Source: Prevotellaceae bacterium
GTDB lineage: Bacteria; Bacteroidota; Bacteroidia; Bacteroidales; Bacteroidaceae
Assembly: GCA_015257125.1 (NCBI GenBank)
Contig: JABZKU010000005.1
Span: 1-64,000, forward strand
DNA: 64,000 nucleotides
Direction of reading: 5' to 3'
Shown here: positions 17,063 to 25,263 of the stretch, piece after piece
Layout: each line of letters starts with the position of its first letter
Numbering within the stretch: the first letter of the stretch is position 1
Program-made: the position numbers and the translations under genes
The notes under the pieces: generated by a model
Seen by the model: the letters and a program-made list of their open reading frames with translations, nothing else
Told to the model about the DNA's origin: nothing
The model's database searches: none

Positions 17063-18067
17063 ATGCCAAGTGGATTGGATCTTGATAAGTTGCGCCATCG
17101 ATTTCTGCAATTTGGCGGTTGGAGCTTGTTGTGGCAATACGCCAAAATGGGCGTGTTGTGGTGTGGCATCAAAGCGTTGATAAGATGCGTAGTGAGTGGG
17201 GCGTCGGTAAAAACGGCCTATCCGTCGATTATACAGGGCGTGGAAGAAATCTTAGTGAAGCGATACCGCCCTATCTTGGACAAAAGGCTTCATGAGCAAG
17301 CGGGGGCAGAGTGCGGAACAATACAGAACGGCGTGCCGCGTATTGTGTGGTGCGCATGGTTGCAAGGTATAGAACAGGCACCCGCATTAGTAAAAGCTTG
17401 TATCGCTTCACAAAAACGGGCTTTACCCGATTACGAGTTTCGGTTCATAGACAGAGAGAATTATCGGCAATGGACATCGCTTCCTCGTCACGTGGTGGAC
17501 AAGTTCTGTAAGGGAAAGATACCGTCGGCTTTGTTTAGCGATTTGCTCCGTCTTTCGCTTTTGACCAAGTATGGAGGCATTTGGATGGATGCCTCGGTAT
17601 ACTGCTCGGGGTTCGGCAATCCCGATCTTAAGAACAGGTGGGAACGTATCCTAAGTAGCGAATTGACGTTGTTCAGGTATTTCGAACCTGGCCGTAAAGC
17701 TCCTGTCGCCTTGTCAAACTGGTTCATAGCCGCCGTACCTGGGCAAAGGGTCTTGTCTATCGTGTTAGAGATGCTTTTGGCTTATTGGCAGGATTTTGAC
17801 TGCACCGTAGACTACTACATCTGTCACTTGTATTTAGTGTTGGTGCTTCGTGAGTTCCCATCGGTGTTCAATAACATGCCGCGGGCAAACAGCAGAACTA
17901 GTCTTTTATTGAGTAAAGCATTCGCCAGAGAGTACAGCGAGGAAGACTGGCAAAAATTGACGGCTCATGTGAGCATCCACAAACTCAATTATCGCAAGGA
18001 GGAAGAAGCTTTGAGACACCCCAATAGTTATTGTAGGTATTTGCTAAATCAAGAAAATGATGTTTAG
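17063..18067 (+). CDS. GT32-like capsular polysaccharide synthesis glycosyltransferase
   Basis: The protein has 334 residues. PRIVWCAWLQGIEQAP, then YEFRFIDRENYRQW, then SDLLRLSLLTKYGGIWMDAS form the conserved core of the Caps_synth/Gly_transf_sug superfamily (GT32-like, PF05704). The D-x-S in GGIWMDAS corresponds to the metal and nucleotide-sugar binding D-x-D. It is cytoplasmic or peripheral at the inner membrane. It overlaps the following WecG-like gene by 11 bp. The 162 bp before it hold no recognisable gene. Confidence 0.85.
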   Translation: MPSGLDLDKLRHRFLQFGGWSLLWQYAKMGVLWCGIKALIRCVVSGASVKTAYPSIIQGVEEILVKRYRPILDKRLHEQAGAECGTIQNGVPRIVWCAWLQGIEQAPALVKACIASQKRALPDYEFRFIDRENYRQWTSLPRHVVDKFCKGKIPSALFSDLLRLSLLTKYGGIWMDASVYCSGFGNPDLKNRWERILSSELTLFRYFEPGRKAPVALSNWFIAAVPGQRVLSIVLEMLLAYWQDFDCTVDYYICHLYLVLVLREFPSVFNNMPRANSRTSLLLSKAFAREYSEEDWQKLTAHVSIHKLNYRKEEEALRHPNSYCRYLLNQENDV

Positions 18068-18785
18068 GCTTAGTGCGTTGAACATCCTCGAGAGCAAAGC
18101 CGGTTTAGCATGCTTGCCTGAGGGAAAGTTGTTGATCAATACGATCAATGCGCATTCGTTTAACACGGCGCTGAAAGACCCTTTGTTTGCCGATGCACTG
18201 ACGGGAGGAGACGCTTTGATTCCGGATGGAGCGAGTATCGTGAAAGCTTGTCGATGGATTGGGGCAAAGAGTCAACCGAAAGAGCGTATTGCCGGTTGGG
18301 ATCTGTTTGTCTTTGAGATGGACAAATGGGCGCAAAAAGGCGGTACGGTAATGTTTGTGGGGAGCTCGCAGCACGTGCTTGAATTGATCGAGCAGCGCGT
18401 TGCCACGGAGTATCCTCGTTTGAAGGTTGTGACGTATTCTCCCCCTTATAAAAAGGAGTTTTCTGAAGAGGAGAACCTTGCAATTATCAAGGCGATCCAC
18501 GCCGCTGAGCCTGATTTACTCTGGATTGGAATGACCGCACCGAAGCAAGAAAAGTGGGTCTATTCGCACTGGGAACAGTTGGAAATCCATTGCCATGTCG
18601 GTACCATAGGTGCCGTTTTTGACTTCTTTGCCGGAACGGTGAGCCGTGCGCCGCTTTGGTGGCAAGAGCGCGGGTTAGAGTGGCTGTATCGATTGCTCAA
18701 AGACCCGAAACGTATGTGGCGCAGATACATGATAGGAAATGTACTTTTCTTATGGAACATCATGAAAGAGCGATGGACGTCATAG
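18057..18785 (+). CDS. WecG/TagA/CpsF family glycosyltransferase (GT26)
   Basis: The protein has 242 residues. All family blocks are visible: INTINAHSFN, LIPDGASIV, ERIAGWDLF, MTAPKQEKW, GTIGAVFDFFAGTVSRAP and a C-terminal GLEWLYRLLKDP with a basic tail. Enzymes of this family usually add the second sugar (N-acetylmannosamine or its uronic acid) to undecaprenyl-PP-GlcNAc, so it may act early in assembly although it is encoded near the end of the block. The C-terminal basic residues likely attach it to the membrane. Confidence 0.92.
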   Translation: MMFRLSALNILESKAGLACLPEGKLLINTINAHSFNTALKDPLFADALTGGDALIPDGASIVKACRWIGAKSQPKERIAGWDLFVFEMDKWAQKGGTVMFVGSSQHVLELIEQRVATEYPRLKVVTYSPPYKKEFSEEENLAIIKAIHAAEPDLLWIGMTAPKQEKWVYSHWEQLEIHCHVGTIGAVFDFFAGTVSRAPLWWQERGLEWLYRLLKDPKRMWRRYMIGNVLFLWNIMKERWTS

Positions 18786-19870
18786 CAGTGTATTTTCGTT
18801 TTCTTCGGTTCTCGCTTGGACTGTATGAAGGCAGAGAATTCCTATCTGGAGAAGCCTTAAAAAGTTTCGATTGGGAATCTTTCTTCCGTTTTTCTCAAGA
18901 GCAGACATTGACAGGCATCATGTTCAACGGCGTGCAGCGTTTGTCGAAGGGCTTTGCGCCCGAGCAAGCGCTATTGTTCAGATGGATAGGGCAGAGCCAA
19001 GCTTTGCGTAAGCAAAACTGGACGTTGAATCGTGCCACGGCTTACATCTATAATAAGGTGACTGCTGAGGGGTACCGTTGTTGTATACTCAAAGGACAGG
19101 GCAATGCAGTGATGTATCCCGATCCTCATTCGCGAATGCCCGGCGATGTTGACGTCTGGGTCGATGCTTCCCGTGAAGATCTCAGAAAATTAGCTGCGAT
19201 GCTGGTGGAACTGGGAGGGACGATGGGGCCTGAGAGTTTGAATCACATTGAGTTGACGCTCTGCGGCGTCCCTGTTGAGCTACATTCCACACCGGCCATC
19301 ATGCACAATCCGATCCACAATCGGCGTTTGCAGACGTGGTTACGTGACAACGTTGATCGACAATGTGCTCATCACATTACCTTGCCTGATGCTGCAGGTG
19401 AGGTAGCTGTGCCCACGAATGCTTTCAACGTCGTTTATCAGTTGTTTCATCTCTACCATCATTATTTCTTTGAAGGGGTGGGATTGCGACAGGTAGTCGA
19501 TTATTATTATGTCGTATCGAATGTCGATCGATCGTCATTTCCCGCGTTGCAACGCGATTTAAAGCATTTGGGGTTGTCGCGTTTCGCCGGCGCTATGATG
19601 TATGTCTTGCATGAAGTACTCGGTTTGGCGCCTGAGAAGATGTTCGTCTCGATCGATGAGCAACGCGGACAGTTATTGCTTGATGAGATTCTCACGGGAG
19701 GTAACTTCGGCAAGTATGCAAAGACAAGTTTCGGAGTTGGTTTTTGGGGACATAATCTTCAACGCATTTCTCGTGACTTACGTTTGCTGAGATATTATCC
19801 GGCAGAAGCCTTGAGTGAGCCAATCTTTAGAGTGTGGCATTTCTTTTGGAGGATGAAGAATACCAAATAG
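18773..19870 (+). CDS. nucleotidyltransferase family protein (NTP_transf_5)
   Basis: The protein has 365 residues from the ATG at 18773, which is preceded by AAAGAG and overlaps the WecG-like gene by 13 bp; an ATG at 18752 is also possible. CILKGQGNAVMYPDPHSRMP followed by GDVDVWVD is the nucleotidyltransferase core (PF14907), with the Asp pair of GDVDVWVD as metal ligands. The exact role of these proteins in Bacteroidales capsule loci is not established; modification of a polymer or of a protein is possible. It is the last gene of the block and is followed by a strong terminator. Confidence 0.82.
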   Translation: MDVIAVYFRFLRFSLGLYEGREFLSGEALKSFDWESFFRFSQEQTLTGIMFNGVQRLSKGFAPEQALLFRWIGQSQALRKQNWTLNRATAYIYNKVTAEGYRCCILKGQGNAVMYPDPHSRMPGDVDVWVDASREDLRKLAAMLVELGGTMGPESLNHIELTLCGVPVELHSTPAIMHNPIHNRRLQTWLRDNVDRQCAHHITLPDAAGEVAVPTNAFNVVYQLFHLYHHYFFEGVGLRQVVDYYYVVSNVDRSSFPALQRDLKHLGLSRFAGAMMYVLHEVLGLAPEKMFVSIDEQRGQLLLDEILTGGNFGKYAKTSFGVGFWGHNLQRISRDLRLLRYYPAEALSEPIFRVWHFFWRMKNTK

Positions 19871-19958
19871 CTATAGCCACTTCTTCCCATTGAGCAAATT
19901 TGAATAGACCGAGCCAACTCTTAGTCAGTGGGACTTTCTATAAATTTGAACACCAACC

Positions 19959-19990
19959 AAAGGCCGATTCACAGAGAGTCGGCCTTTTCT
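19959..19990 (+). terminator. rho-independent terminator of the polysaccharide locus
   Basis: AAAGGCCGA (19959-19967) pairs with TCGGCCTTT (19979-19987) across an 11-base loop, followed by TCT. It lies about 90 bp after the last gene of the block. Confidence 0.8.
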
Positions 19991-20087
19991 GTATCTGGAA
20001 CCTAATCGCGGTGCGAAAGCGGTAACGAACGGGCTTGGAGAGCATGGAGGCTCTTTGGTAGAACGGCTTCCTATTGGAGCAATATAA

Positions 20088-20120
20088 AAGCGGTGTCGGA
20101 CATTGTGTCCGACACCGCTT
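20088..20120 (-). terminator. terminator downstream of the LRR gene
   Basis: A perfect 15-bp inverted repeat, AAGCGGTGTCGGACA (20088-20102) with its complement at 20106-20120, has a 3-base loop. On the minus strand it is followed by TTATATT. It ends the minus-strand operon that descends from 34.7 kb. Confidence 0.8.
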
Positions 20121-20142
20121 GCATTATGGGTGAATAGGAGGT

Positions 20143-21048
20143 TTAGCGCACCACGACTTTGGCAGTTGTTCCGTTGGAGTAGCGCACGAGATTCACGCCT
20201 TTTTGAGGCTGGGTGAGGCGACGGCCTTGGAGGTCGAAGCGAGCCACTTCAACGGGGGCAGCGGAGGCTGCAGAGCGAACGGCAGTGATGCCTTCACGGC
20301 CTTCGATTGTCACGCCCTCGGGGAGTTTCAGCGCCGCCGTGTAGGCTTCGAGCGATTCTTTGGGAACGATGATCGTTTTGAGTTTCGGGCAGTTCGGGAA
20401 CAGCTCGCCGGGCATTGAGGGAGCGGCTTTGCTTGTGAACGTCACCGTCGTCAGTTCCTTGCAACCGTCGAAGACTTTCGCCTCCATGTCGGTCAATGTC
20501 GAAGGAAGCTCCACGTTTGTGAGTTTCGTGTTGCGGAAAGCATATTGACGGATGGTCGTCAGGCCGGCAGAGAAGGTGCATTTAGCGAGCGAAGTGCAGT
20601 TGTCGAACGCATAGCCGGCAATCACGGTCGTCGTCTTGGGGAGGATGATCTCGCGGAGCGGCTCGCAGCGATAGAACATCTTCACCCCGATTTCGTTGTC
20701 GGCCGAAGGGCTATAGAAACGATTGAAGAAGCCCACATGCTCGTTGAAATAATTCTTACCAGCCTCCTGTTTGATTTGTGCTTCCGAGAGATCCAGCGTG
20801 CGGGTTGTCCCCTCCGATTCGGATCCGCTGAAGTCACGGCCACACATGATGCGGATGATTTTGATGTCCTCACCGTTGATCGGTCCCACCACCTTGAGAG
20901 AAGGTGTATTTTCGCGTTCTGATTCCTTGATCAGCGTCTCGAGTTGACCGGTTTTCTCAGTGGTGACCACCTTCTGAGCGAAGGAAAGTGTAGAAACCGC
21001 TGTGAGGGTTGCGACCATACAGCCGCGAAGAAGCGTAGAAATTTGCAT
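20143..21048 (-). CDS. secreted leucine-rich repeat (LRR_5/BspA-like) protein
   Basis: The protein has 301 residues from the ATG at 21048. A signal peptide (GCMVATLTAVSTLSFAQ) is followed by a short region and then BspA-type repeats from about residue 130: REIILPKTTTVIAGYAFDNC, TTIRQYAFRNT, LPSTLTDMEAKVFDGCKEL and LFPNCPKLKTIIVP. The C-terminus (ARFDLQGRRLTQPQKGVNLV and following) is the short beta-rich tail seen on many secreted Bacteroidales proteins. Such LRR proteins bind host or bacterial surfaces. It is separated by 187 bp from the lipoprotein gene upstream, so it may have its own promoter. Confidence 0.85.
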   Translation of the reverse strand: MQISTLLRGCMVATLTAVSTLSFAQKVVTTEKTGQLETLIKESERENTPSLKVVGPINGEDIKIIRIMCGRDFSGSESEGTTRTLDLSEAQIKQEAGKNYFNEHVGFFNRFYSPSADNEIGVKMFYRCEPLREIILPKTTTVIAGYAFDNCTSLAKCTFSAGLTTIRQYAFRNTKLTNVELPSTLTDMEAKVFDGCKELTTVTFTSKAAPSMPGELFPNCPKLKTIIVPKESLEAYTAALKLPEGVTIEGREGITAVRSAASAAPVEVARFDLQGRRLTQPQKGVNLVRYSNGTTAKVVVR

Positions 21049-21235
21049 AGCGTTAAAGTATAGAGTGTTTGATGATGAAGCATCTCGCGTGACTTTCAAC
21101 GACCGGCGAGAAAGTGCGCAGCGATGCAGGGAAATGAATAAAATAAAGAGATTTCGTTGTAGAAAGAGGAGGAGATACTTACCAAACAAATCGGTGTTGC
21201 TCCTCGTGCTGTAGATAAGTCGCCTGCAAGGCGGC

Positions 21236-22147
21236 TTATTTTTTTTCGTAGGGCACCACAAATTTGTGTCCGCGTCCGCGCAGTACCACCACTTTATCGC
21301 GCACCTCCTCGACATAGAGCGAATGTGTACCCTCTTGCAGTCCACTGTTGCGGAACTCATCGGGGTAGCGCATTGAGAAGTTGAGCGAGAGTCGCTCACC
21401 CACTTGCGGATTCACCACCGCCGGGGTGATTTTCAGCGAGCGCAAGGCCGCATCCGGTCGCGTGCTGTTGCAAAACCACACGCCGACACCCTTGCGTTGC
21501 ACCGCCATCAGCGTATTCATTTGCTTAAAGAGGCTGCGCGAAGTCGTGCCGTAGATGCCCGGACGTTGCGCTTGGCCTTCGCAGCGCACCGAAACGCGCA
21601 CTGTTTGGGCTTTGCCCGTGGGAGGAATGATGCGCACCGTCGCATCGCCCTCGTAGAAGGCTTCAAGTTCGAGAATGTTGGTCTTCGCGTTCCATTTCGC
21701 GTTGATGACATGATCCGGATCCACCACTTCGAGATCCGCCAACTCTCCTCCTCCGTTCACACTCACGAATTTGCTTTCGTCGCGCGGGAAGAGTCGAACT
21801 TCCTTTTGGCTCACACTCACCTCGGGCGGAGCGATGTTCAGTTCAATGCGGCGTTTCGTGTCACCCGAATGGATCACGGCATAGGTTTTTCCTTCCAAAA
21901 TGCCCTTGATGCGCAGCGTATCTTTGCTCATCGACACACTTGCGATTTTCGAGTCCGCCACATAAGCCGAGTATTTGCCTGTTCCGCCCGAAAGCAGGAG
22001 GATGCGTGTCGCTTGAGGCGATACCTCGATCGAGTTGTCATTTTCCGCTCCCACTTGGATGGGCGTTTCGGTCGCTTGTTGCGTATCGTCGCAGCTCGTC
22101 AGCGCAAATGCGAACGCTGCGAGCAGCAGAGTCATCAGTTGTTTCAT
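21236..22147 (-). CDS. lipoprotein of unknown function
   Basis: The protein has 303 residues. A lipoprotein signal (MKQLMTLLLAAFAFALTSC, lipobox LTSC with Cys19) predicts attachment to the outer membrane. The rest is beta-rich with two or three Ig-like segments (IEVSPQATRILLLSGGTGKY, LNIAPPEVSVSQKEVRLFP) and no recognised catalytic motif. It is translated 3 bp after the upstream gene. Position at the end of a SusC/SusD operon suggests a surface lipoprotein helping to bind the same ligand. No firm family assignment. Confidence 0.7.
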   Translation of the reverse strand: MKQLMTLLLAAFAFALTSCDDTQQATETPIQVGAENDNSIEVSPQATRILLLSGGTGKYSAYVADSKIASVSMSKDTLRIKGILEGKTYAVIHSGDTKRRIELNIAPPEVSVSQKEVRLFPRDESKFVSVNGGGELADLEVVDPDHVINAKWNAKTNILELEAFYEGDATVRIIPPTGKAQTVRVSVRCEGQAQRPGIYGTTSRSLFKQMNTLMAVQRKGVGVWFCNSTRPDAALRSLKITPAVVNPQVGERLSLNFSMRYPDEFRNSGLQEGTHSLYVEEVRDKVVVLRGRGHKFVVPYEKK

Positions 22148-22150
22148 CGT

Positions 22151-23371
22151 TTAGTCCACATTGAGTTGATAATCGATTTCCCACTCCCGTCCGTCGCTTT
22201 CCACGACGAGGATATGGAGGAAATGCTCCCCACTTTTGGTGAAAAGGAGTCGGCCGTCCGTGGGTTCTTGCTTTTGGTCGTCCACCCAATAGGTGATTTT
22301 CGCGTTCGCGTCCGCCAGTTCTTTCCAGAAGAGCGGCAAGGCGCGCGGACAGGTGCCGTTTTCGCGCACCTTATATAAATAAGGAATGCGGTTTTCGTCG
22401 TTTACGGCGTGCGTCAGCGCTTCCGTGGCGGTGCTCAGGGTGGCCGCTTTAGTCGAACGCGTGTTGTTTTTCAGCGTCACCACCTCAATGTTGTAGGAAG
22501 TGCCGGGAGCGAGTTGCGTCACCACGAAGCTCGTTCCCGTTGTTGTGCCCACTGCTTTGCCGTTCACCTTCACTTCGTAGTTCACCTCCGGTTCTGCCGT
22601 CGGCAACCAGCTCAGTTCCAGTTCGCGCTGCTGCGTTTTGGCTTTGAGGTTTTCGGGCGGTGCAAGTCGATCGTCCGTGTTGCCGGCCGAAGTCTGCACC
22701 ATTTCAATATCGTCAATCACGATGAAGCCCCCTTTCTCGTTGGCTTCGCTGTCGTAGTTGAGATACAATCCCACACCCGCGTGGTCGGCGCCGGCCGGCG
22801 CGGTGAAAGTCAGCACCTTCTGCTGCCATTGTTCGGAAATGTTCGTGGCGTAGTCCGCTTTGTTCTCGCGTGCGTCCTTTTTCAAGTGCGTGCCGCCGCG
22901 CAACCAGTCGACCGTCACGACCACGTTGGGCGCCATCTTCTGCCCCTTGTACCAATAAGTCAAACGGTACTCCGCGCCGGCTTCCACCTTGAGGTGATAG
23001 GCGTTGAAGTCCTTGTCGCGCGTGAAAAACGAGCCCCCGTTCGGATAGAGTTTGAGCGCAAATTTCCCCGAGTGTGCGTCGGTCACGCGCGTCGAGAAGA
23101 GCGATGCGTTGATATACCAGTAGAGCGGTTTCGCATACGGGTCGAAATCCCCCGAATGCTTGCCGTTCTCGTCGTCGCCGTCCTCGTTTTCGTCGTCATC
23201 GTCATCCGCAGCTTCATGGTCGGCGCGTACCTGATGGCGACGTGCGGCGGCCGTCGCGGCATATTCCTCAAAACTGCCGTTCGGAATGATGTTTTGCCCC
23301 ACTTGTGCGGCGAGTGCCGTGGGCAAGAGGGCGAGAAGCCCGAAAAGTAAACGTGAATAGGTAGAAGTCAT
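22151..23371 (-). CDS. secreted fibronectin type III / carbohydrate-binding-like protein
   Basis: The protein has 406 residues from the ATG at 23371. The signal peptide (RLLFGLLALLPTALAAQ) is followed by IIPNGSFEEY, the usual start of a jelly-roll carbohydrate-binding domain (PF02018-like). That domain would span to about residue 225 (FIVIDDIEMVQ). A fibronectin type III domain follows (PPENLKAKTQQRELELSWLP to NIEVVTLKN, about 240-325). A very acidic insert lies at 51-77 between the first strand and the rest of the first domain. It has no lipobox and would be periplasmic or exported. Its role in the import operon is unknown; ligand binding is the likely function. Confidence 0.7.
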   Translation of the reverse strand: MTSTYSRLLFGLLALLPTALAAQVGQNIIPNGSFEEYAATAAARRHQVRADHEAADDDDDENEDGDDENGKHSGDFDPYAKPLYWYINASLFSTRVTDAHSGKFALKLYPNGGSFFTRDKDFNAYHLKVEAGAEYRLTYWYKGQKMAPNVVVTVDWLRGGTHLKKDARENKADYATNISEQWQQKVLTFTAPAGADHAGVGLYLNYDSEANEKGGFIVIDDIEMVQTSAGNTDDRLAPPENLKAKTQQRELELSWLPTAEPEVNYEVKVNGKAVGTTTGTSFVVTQLAPGTSYNIEVVTLKNNTRSTKAATLSTATEALTHAVNDENRIPYLYKVRENGTCPRALPLFWKELADANAKITYWVDDQKQEPTDGRLLFTKSGEHFLHILVVESDGREWEIDYQLNVD

Positions 23372-23385
23372 CGTCGTTTGAGTCG

Positions 23386-24579
23386 TTAGTTGCGGCGCAC
23401 CACGTCCGCGATGCGGAGTCCGTAGCGTTGGCCGATGCTTTGTGCCACAGCGCGGAGCGATCCTGAGGTGTTTTCGTCGCCGAGCAGGCGTTGTTTGTCC
23501 CAAAGTCCGTTGCCGGCGGTGAGTTGTGCGAGGAGTTGCGCCGTTTCGTCGTAGGAGAAGTGTGGTCGGCCGTCATCTTTGCGCGTGAACTGCAGTGCAT
23601 AGACCGCCCCGAGCGCTTGGGAGACGAAAGGCAGCGCATTCTGCACGTCTTCTTCGAGATTGGCCATGGTGCGTTCACCCACCAAGAGATACATCGCATG
23701 CACGGCCACCACTTTCGAGAGTTCGCGGCGAATGATGCGCAGCGCTTCGCGCGCATCCTCATAGCGATATTCCGTCAGTGCTTGTCGTCCGCGGGCGAAC
23801 GCATTGTAAAGCGCGATACGACTGCCGCGCAGCACGGGCAGTGCGGCCGTTTCGGCGTAGGGTTTCCAGAATTGGTAGTAGCCGTAAGCCAAATCCCAGT
23901 GGTGTTCGAGCGCCGTGTAGTTGCGTCCCGGGAGCAACACGCCGTTTTCGTGCGCGCTGCGCAGGGCGTTGTCGTCCAGCAAGGCCTCGTCGAGGTGCGT
24001 GTTGAGCACTTTGTCGAGATAGAGCGCACCGCGCACCATCTCCGGGAAGACTTCGGCCACCACGACGCCGCGTTCGTCGGCAAAGGCCACGTTCACGTCG
24101 CCGATGTGCGCGCCCACGAAGCCCGAAGTGCCCATAGTGGCTCGGCGGTTGCGCGTGACGCTCGGCGAAGGTTGCCCCAATCCGCTCAGGCGTGCCGTGG
24201 CGGAAAAGAGTTCCTCCAAGTCGCGCAGCACTTTCGCGCTGTCGTTGCGATGAAGCGGCGAAGCGGCGATGGCCTGTCGCGGAGCGAGACCGAATTCGCC
24301 TGCGTCGAAGTATTGTTGCACGCGCAGTCGGTTGGCGGCATACATCACATTCGCACCGCGCAAGTAGCTTTCGTAAATATGGTCGAGCGGTTCGCTCAGC
24401 AAGCTACACTCCAAATAGTCGACACTACTCGTGCCGTTGCGCTTGAAGGCGTAGCTCGGATCGGGATAGGGCGGCAGCACATAGGCCGACTCCACCGTTT
24501 CGCCTTCGCGGCTGTCGCAGGCCGTGAGCATCGGCGCACAGCAAATGGCCGCAAGGGCGATGGGAAAGAACATTCTCAT
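23386..24579 (-). CDS. DUF4856 family lipoprotein
   Basis: The protein has 397 residues. The signal ends in the lipobox MLTAC (Cys21). YAFKRNGTSSVDYLECSLLS near residue 45 matches the start of the DUF4856 family (PF16148), and the mainly helical body (for example GRNYTALEHHWDLAYGYYQF near 225) fits as well. DUF4856 proteins are found beside TonB receptors and imelysin-like proteins in Bacteroidetes, which suggests metal or haem capture; this link is context-based. It sits 15 bp after the previous lipoprotein gene in the SusC/SusD operon. Confidence 0.7.
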   Translation of the reverse strand: MRMFFPIALAAICCAPMLTACDSREGETVESAYVLPPYPDPSYAFKRNGTSSVDYLECSLLSEPLDHIYESYLRGANVMYAANRLRVQQYFDAGEFGLAPRQAIAASPLHRNDSAKVLRDLEELFSATARLSGLGQPSPSVTRNRRATMGTSGFVGAHIGDVNVAFADERGVVVAEVFPEMVRGALYLDKVLNTHLDEALLDDNALRSAHENGVLLPGRNYTALEHHWDLAYGYYQFWKPYAETAALPVLRGSRIALYNAFARGRQALTEYRYEDAREALRIIRRELSKVVAVHAMYLLVGERTMANLEEDVQNALPFVSQALGAVYALQFTRKDDGRPHFSYDETAQLLAQLTAGNGLWDKQRLLGDENTSGSLRAVAQSIGQRYGLRIADVVRRN

Positions 24580-24594
24580 GAGCGATTGACGAAT

Positions 24595-25218
24595 TTAGGG
24601 GAGAATGATGTAGGCACAATAGGGGTGTTTGATCTTGTCGATGCCCTCTTCGTTTTGAAATTCGTGGGCAGTGAGCGGTTTCACCACGGTGAATCCGTCT
24701 TCAGACACAGCCGAAATCGTGGCTTTGACCGACGAACCGCGCGGTCCCACGCCGTTCACGCACAGATACATCGGGTGTCCCGATCGGGCCTCGAAAGTCA
24801 CGGTGTGTGCTTGTCCATTTTTGAGGAAAGTCTGTGCCGTGCTGTCGCGGCGGTTGGAAGTGAGCGTTTGCAATCGGCGGTTGGCATCGATATAGCGCAC
24901 CACATAGCGCGATTGCAGGTCGGTGTCGGCCACCGCTGCGCCCAAAATGTCGACTTCGCCGAAGGAGCACGTCAGCGTAACGCGGTAGGTGCGCACATCG
25001 CGGTCGATGTTCACGCCCGGATAGACGAAGTCGCTCACCGGCGCATCGGGATCGCCGAGGCGCACATCTTGGTCTTCGTAGGAAATGCGCGGGCGTTCCG
25101 GCCCTTTGAAGGGAAAGAGCCGATCATAGTCCTCACGCGGCGCGTCGTCATAGGCACGAGTGCAGCCCATCGTGAGGAGGGCGAGTGCACCTATATATAA
25201 TATGTAGTGGCGTCTCAT
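24595..25218 (-). CDS. small lipoprotein of unknown function
   Basis: The protein has 207 residues. The signal MRRHYILYIGALALLTMGC gives a lipobox LTMGC (Cys19). The remainder is beta-strand rich (RTYRVTLTCSFGEVDILGAA, AHTVTFEARSGHPMYLCVNG) with no catalytic motif. It sits between DUF4302 and DUF4856 lipoproteins, so it is probably a further surface component of the same import complex. I do not recognise the family. Confidence 0.65.
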   Translation of the reverse strand: MRRHYILYIGALALLTMGCTRAYDDAPREDYDRLFPFKGPERPRISYEDQDVRLGDPDAPVSDFVYPGVNIDRDVRTYRVTLTCSFGEVDILGAAVADTDLQSRYVVRYIDANRRLQTLTSNRRDSTAQTFLKNGQAHTVTFEARSGHPMYLCVNGVGPRGSSVKATISAVSEDGFTVVKPLTAHEFQNEEGIDKIKHPYCAYIILP

Positions 25219-25263
25219 ATCGTAATGGTAAAAAGAGGAGAGAGCGTGACGAACGGCAGCCGA

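Noticed and set aside
21211..21244. Stem near the end of the lipoprotein gene as a terminator
   Set aside because: The stem is good only for the plus strand (with a T run), where no gene ends; on the minus strand it has a mismatch and no T tract.
23491..25200. A 569-codon plus-strand open frame across the lipoprotein genes
   Set aside because: It is antisense to two clear lipoproteins with signal peptides, has no signal or family resemblance and spans their junction.
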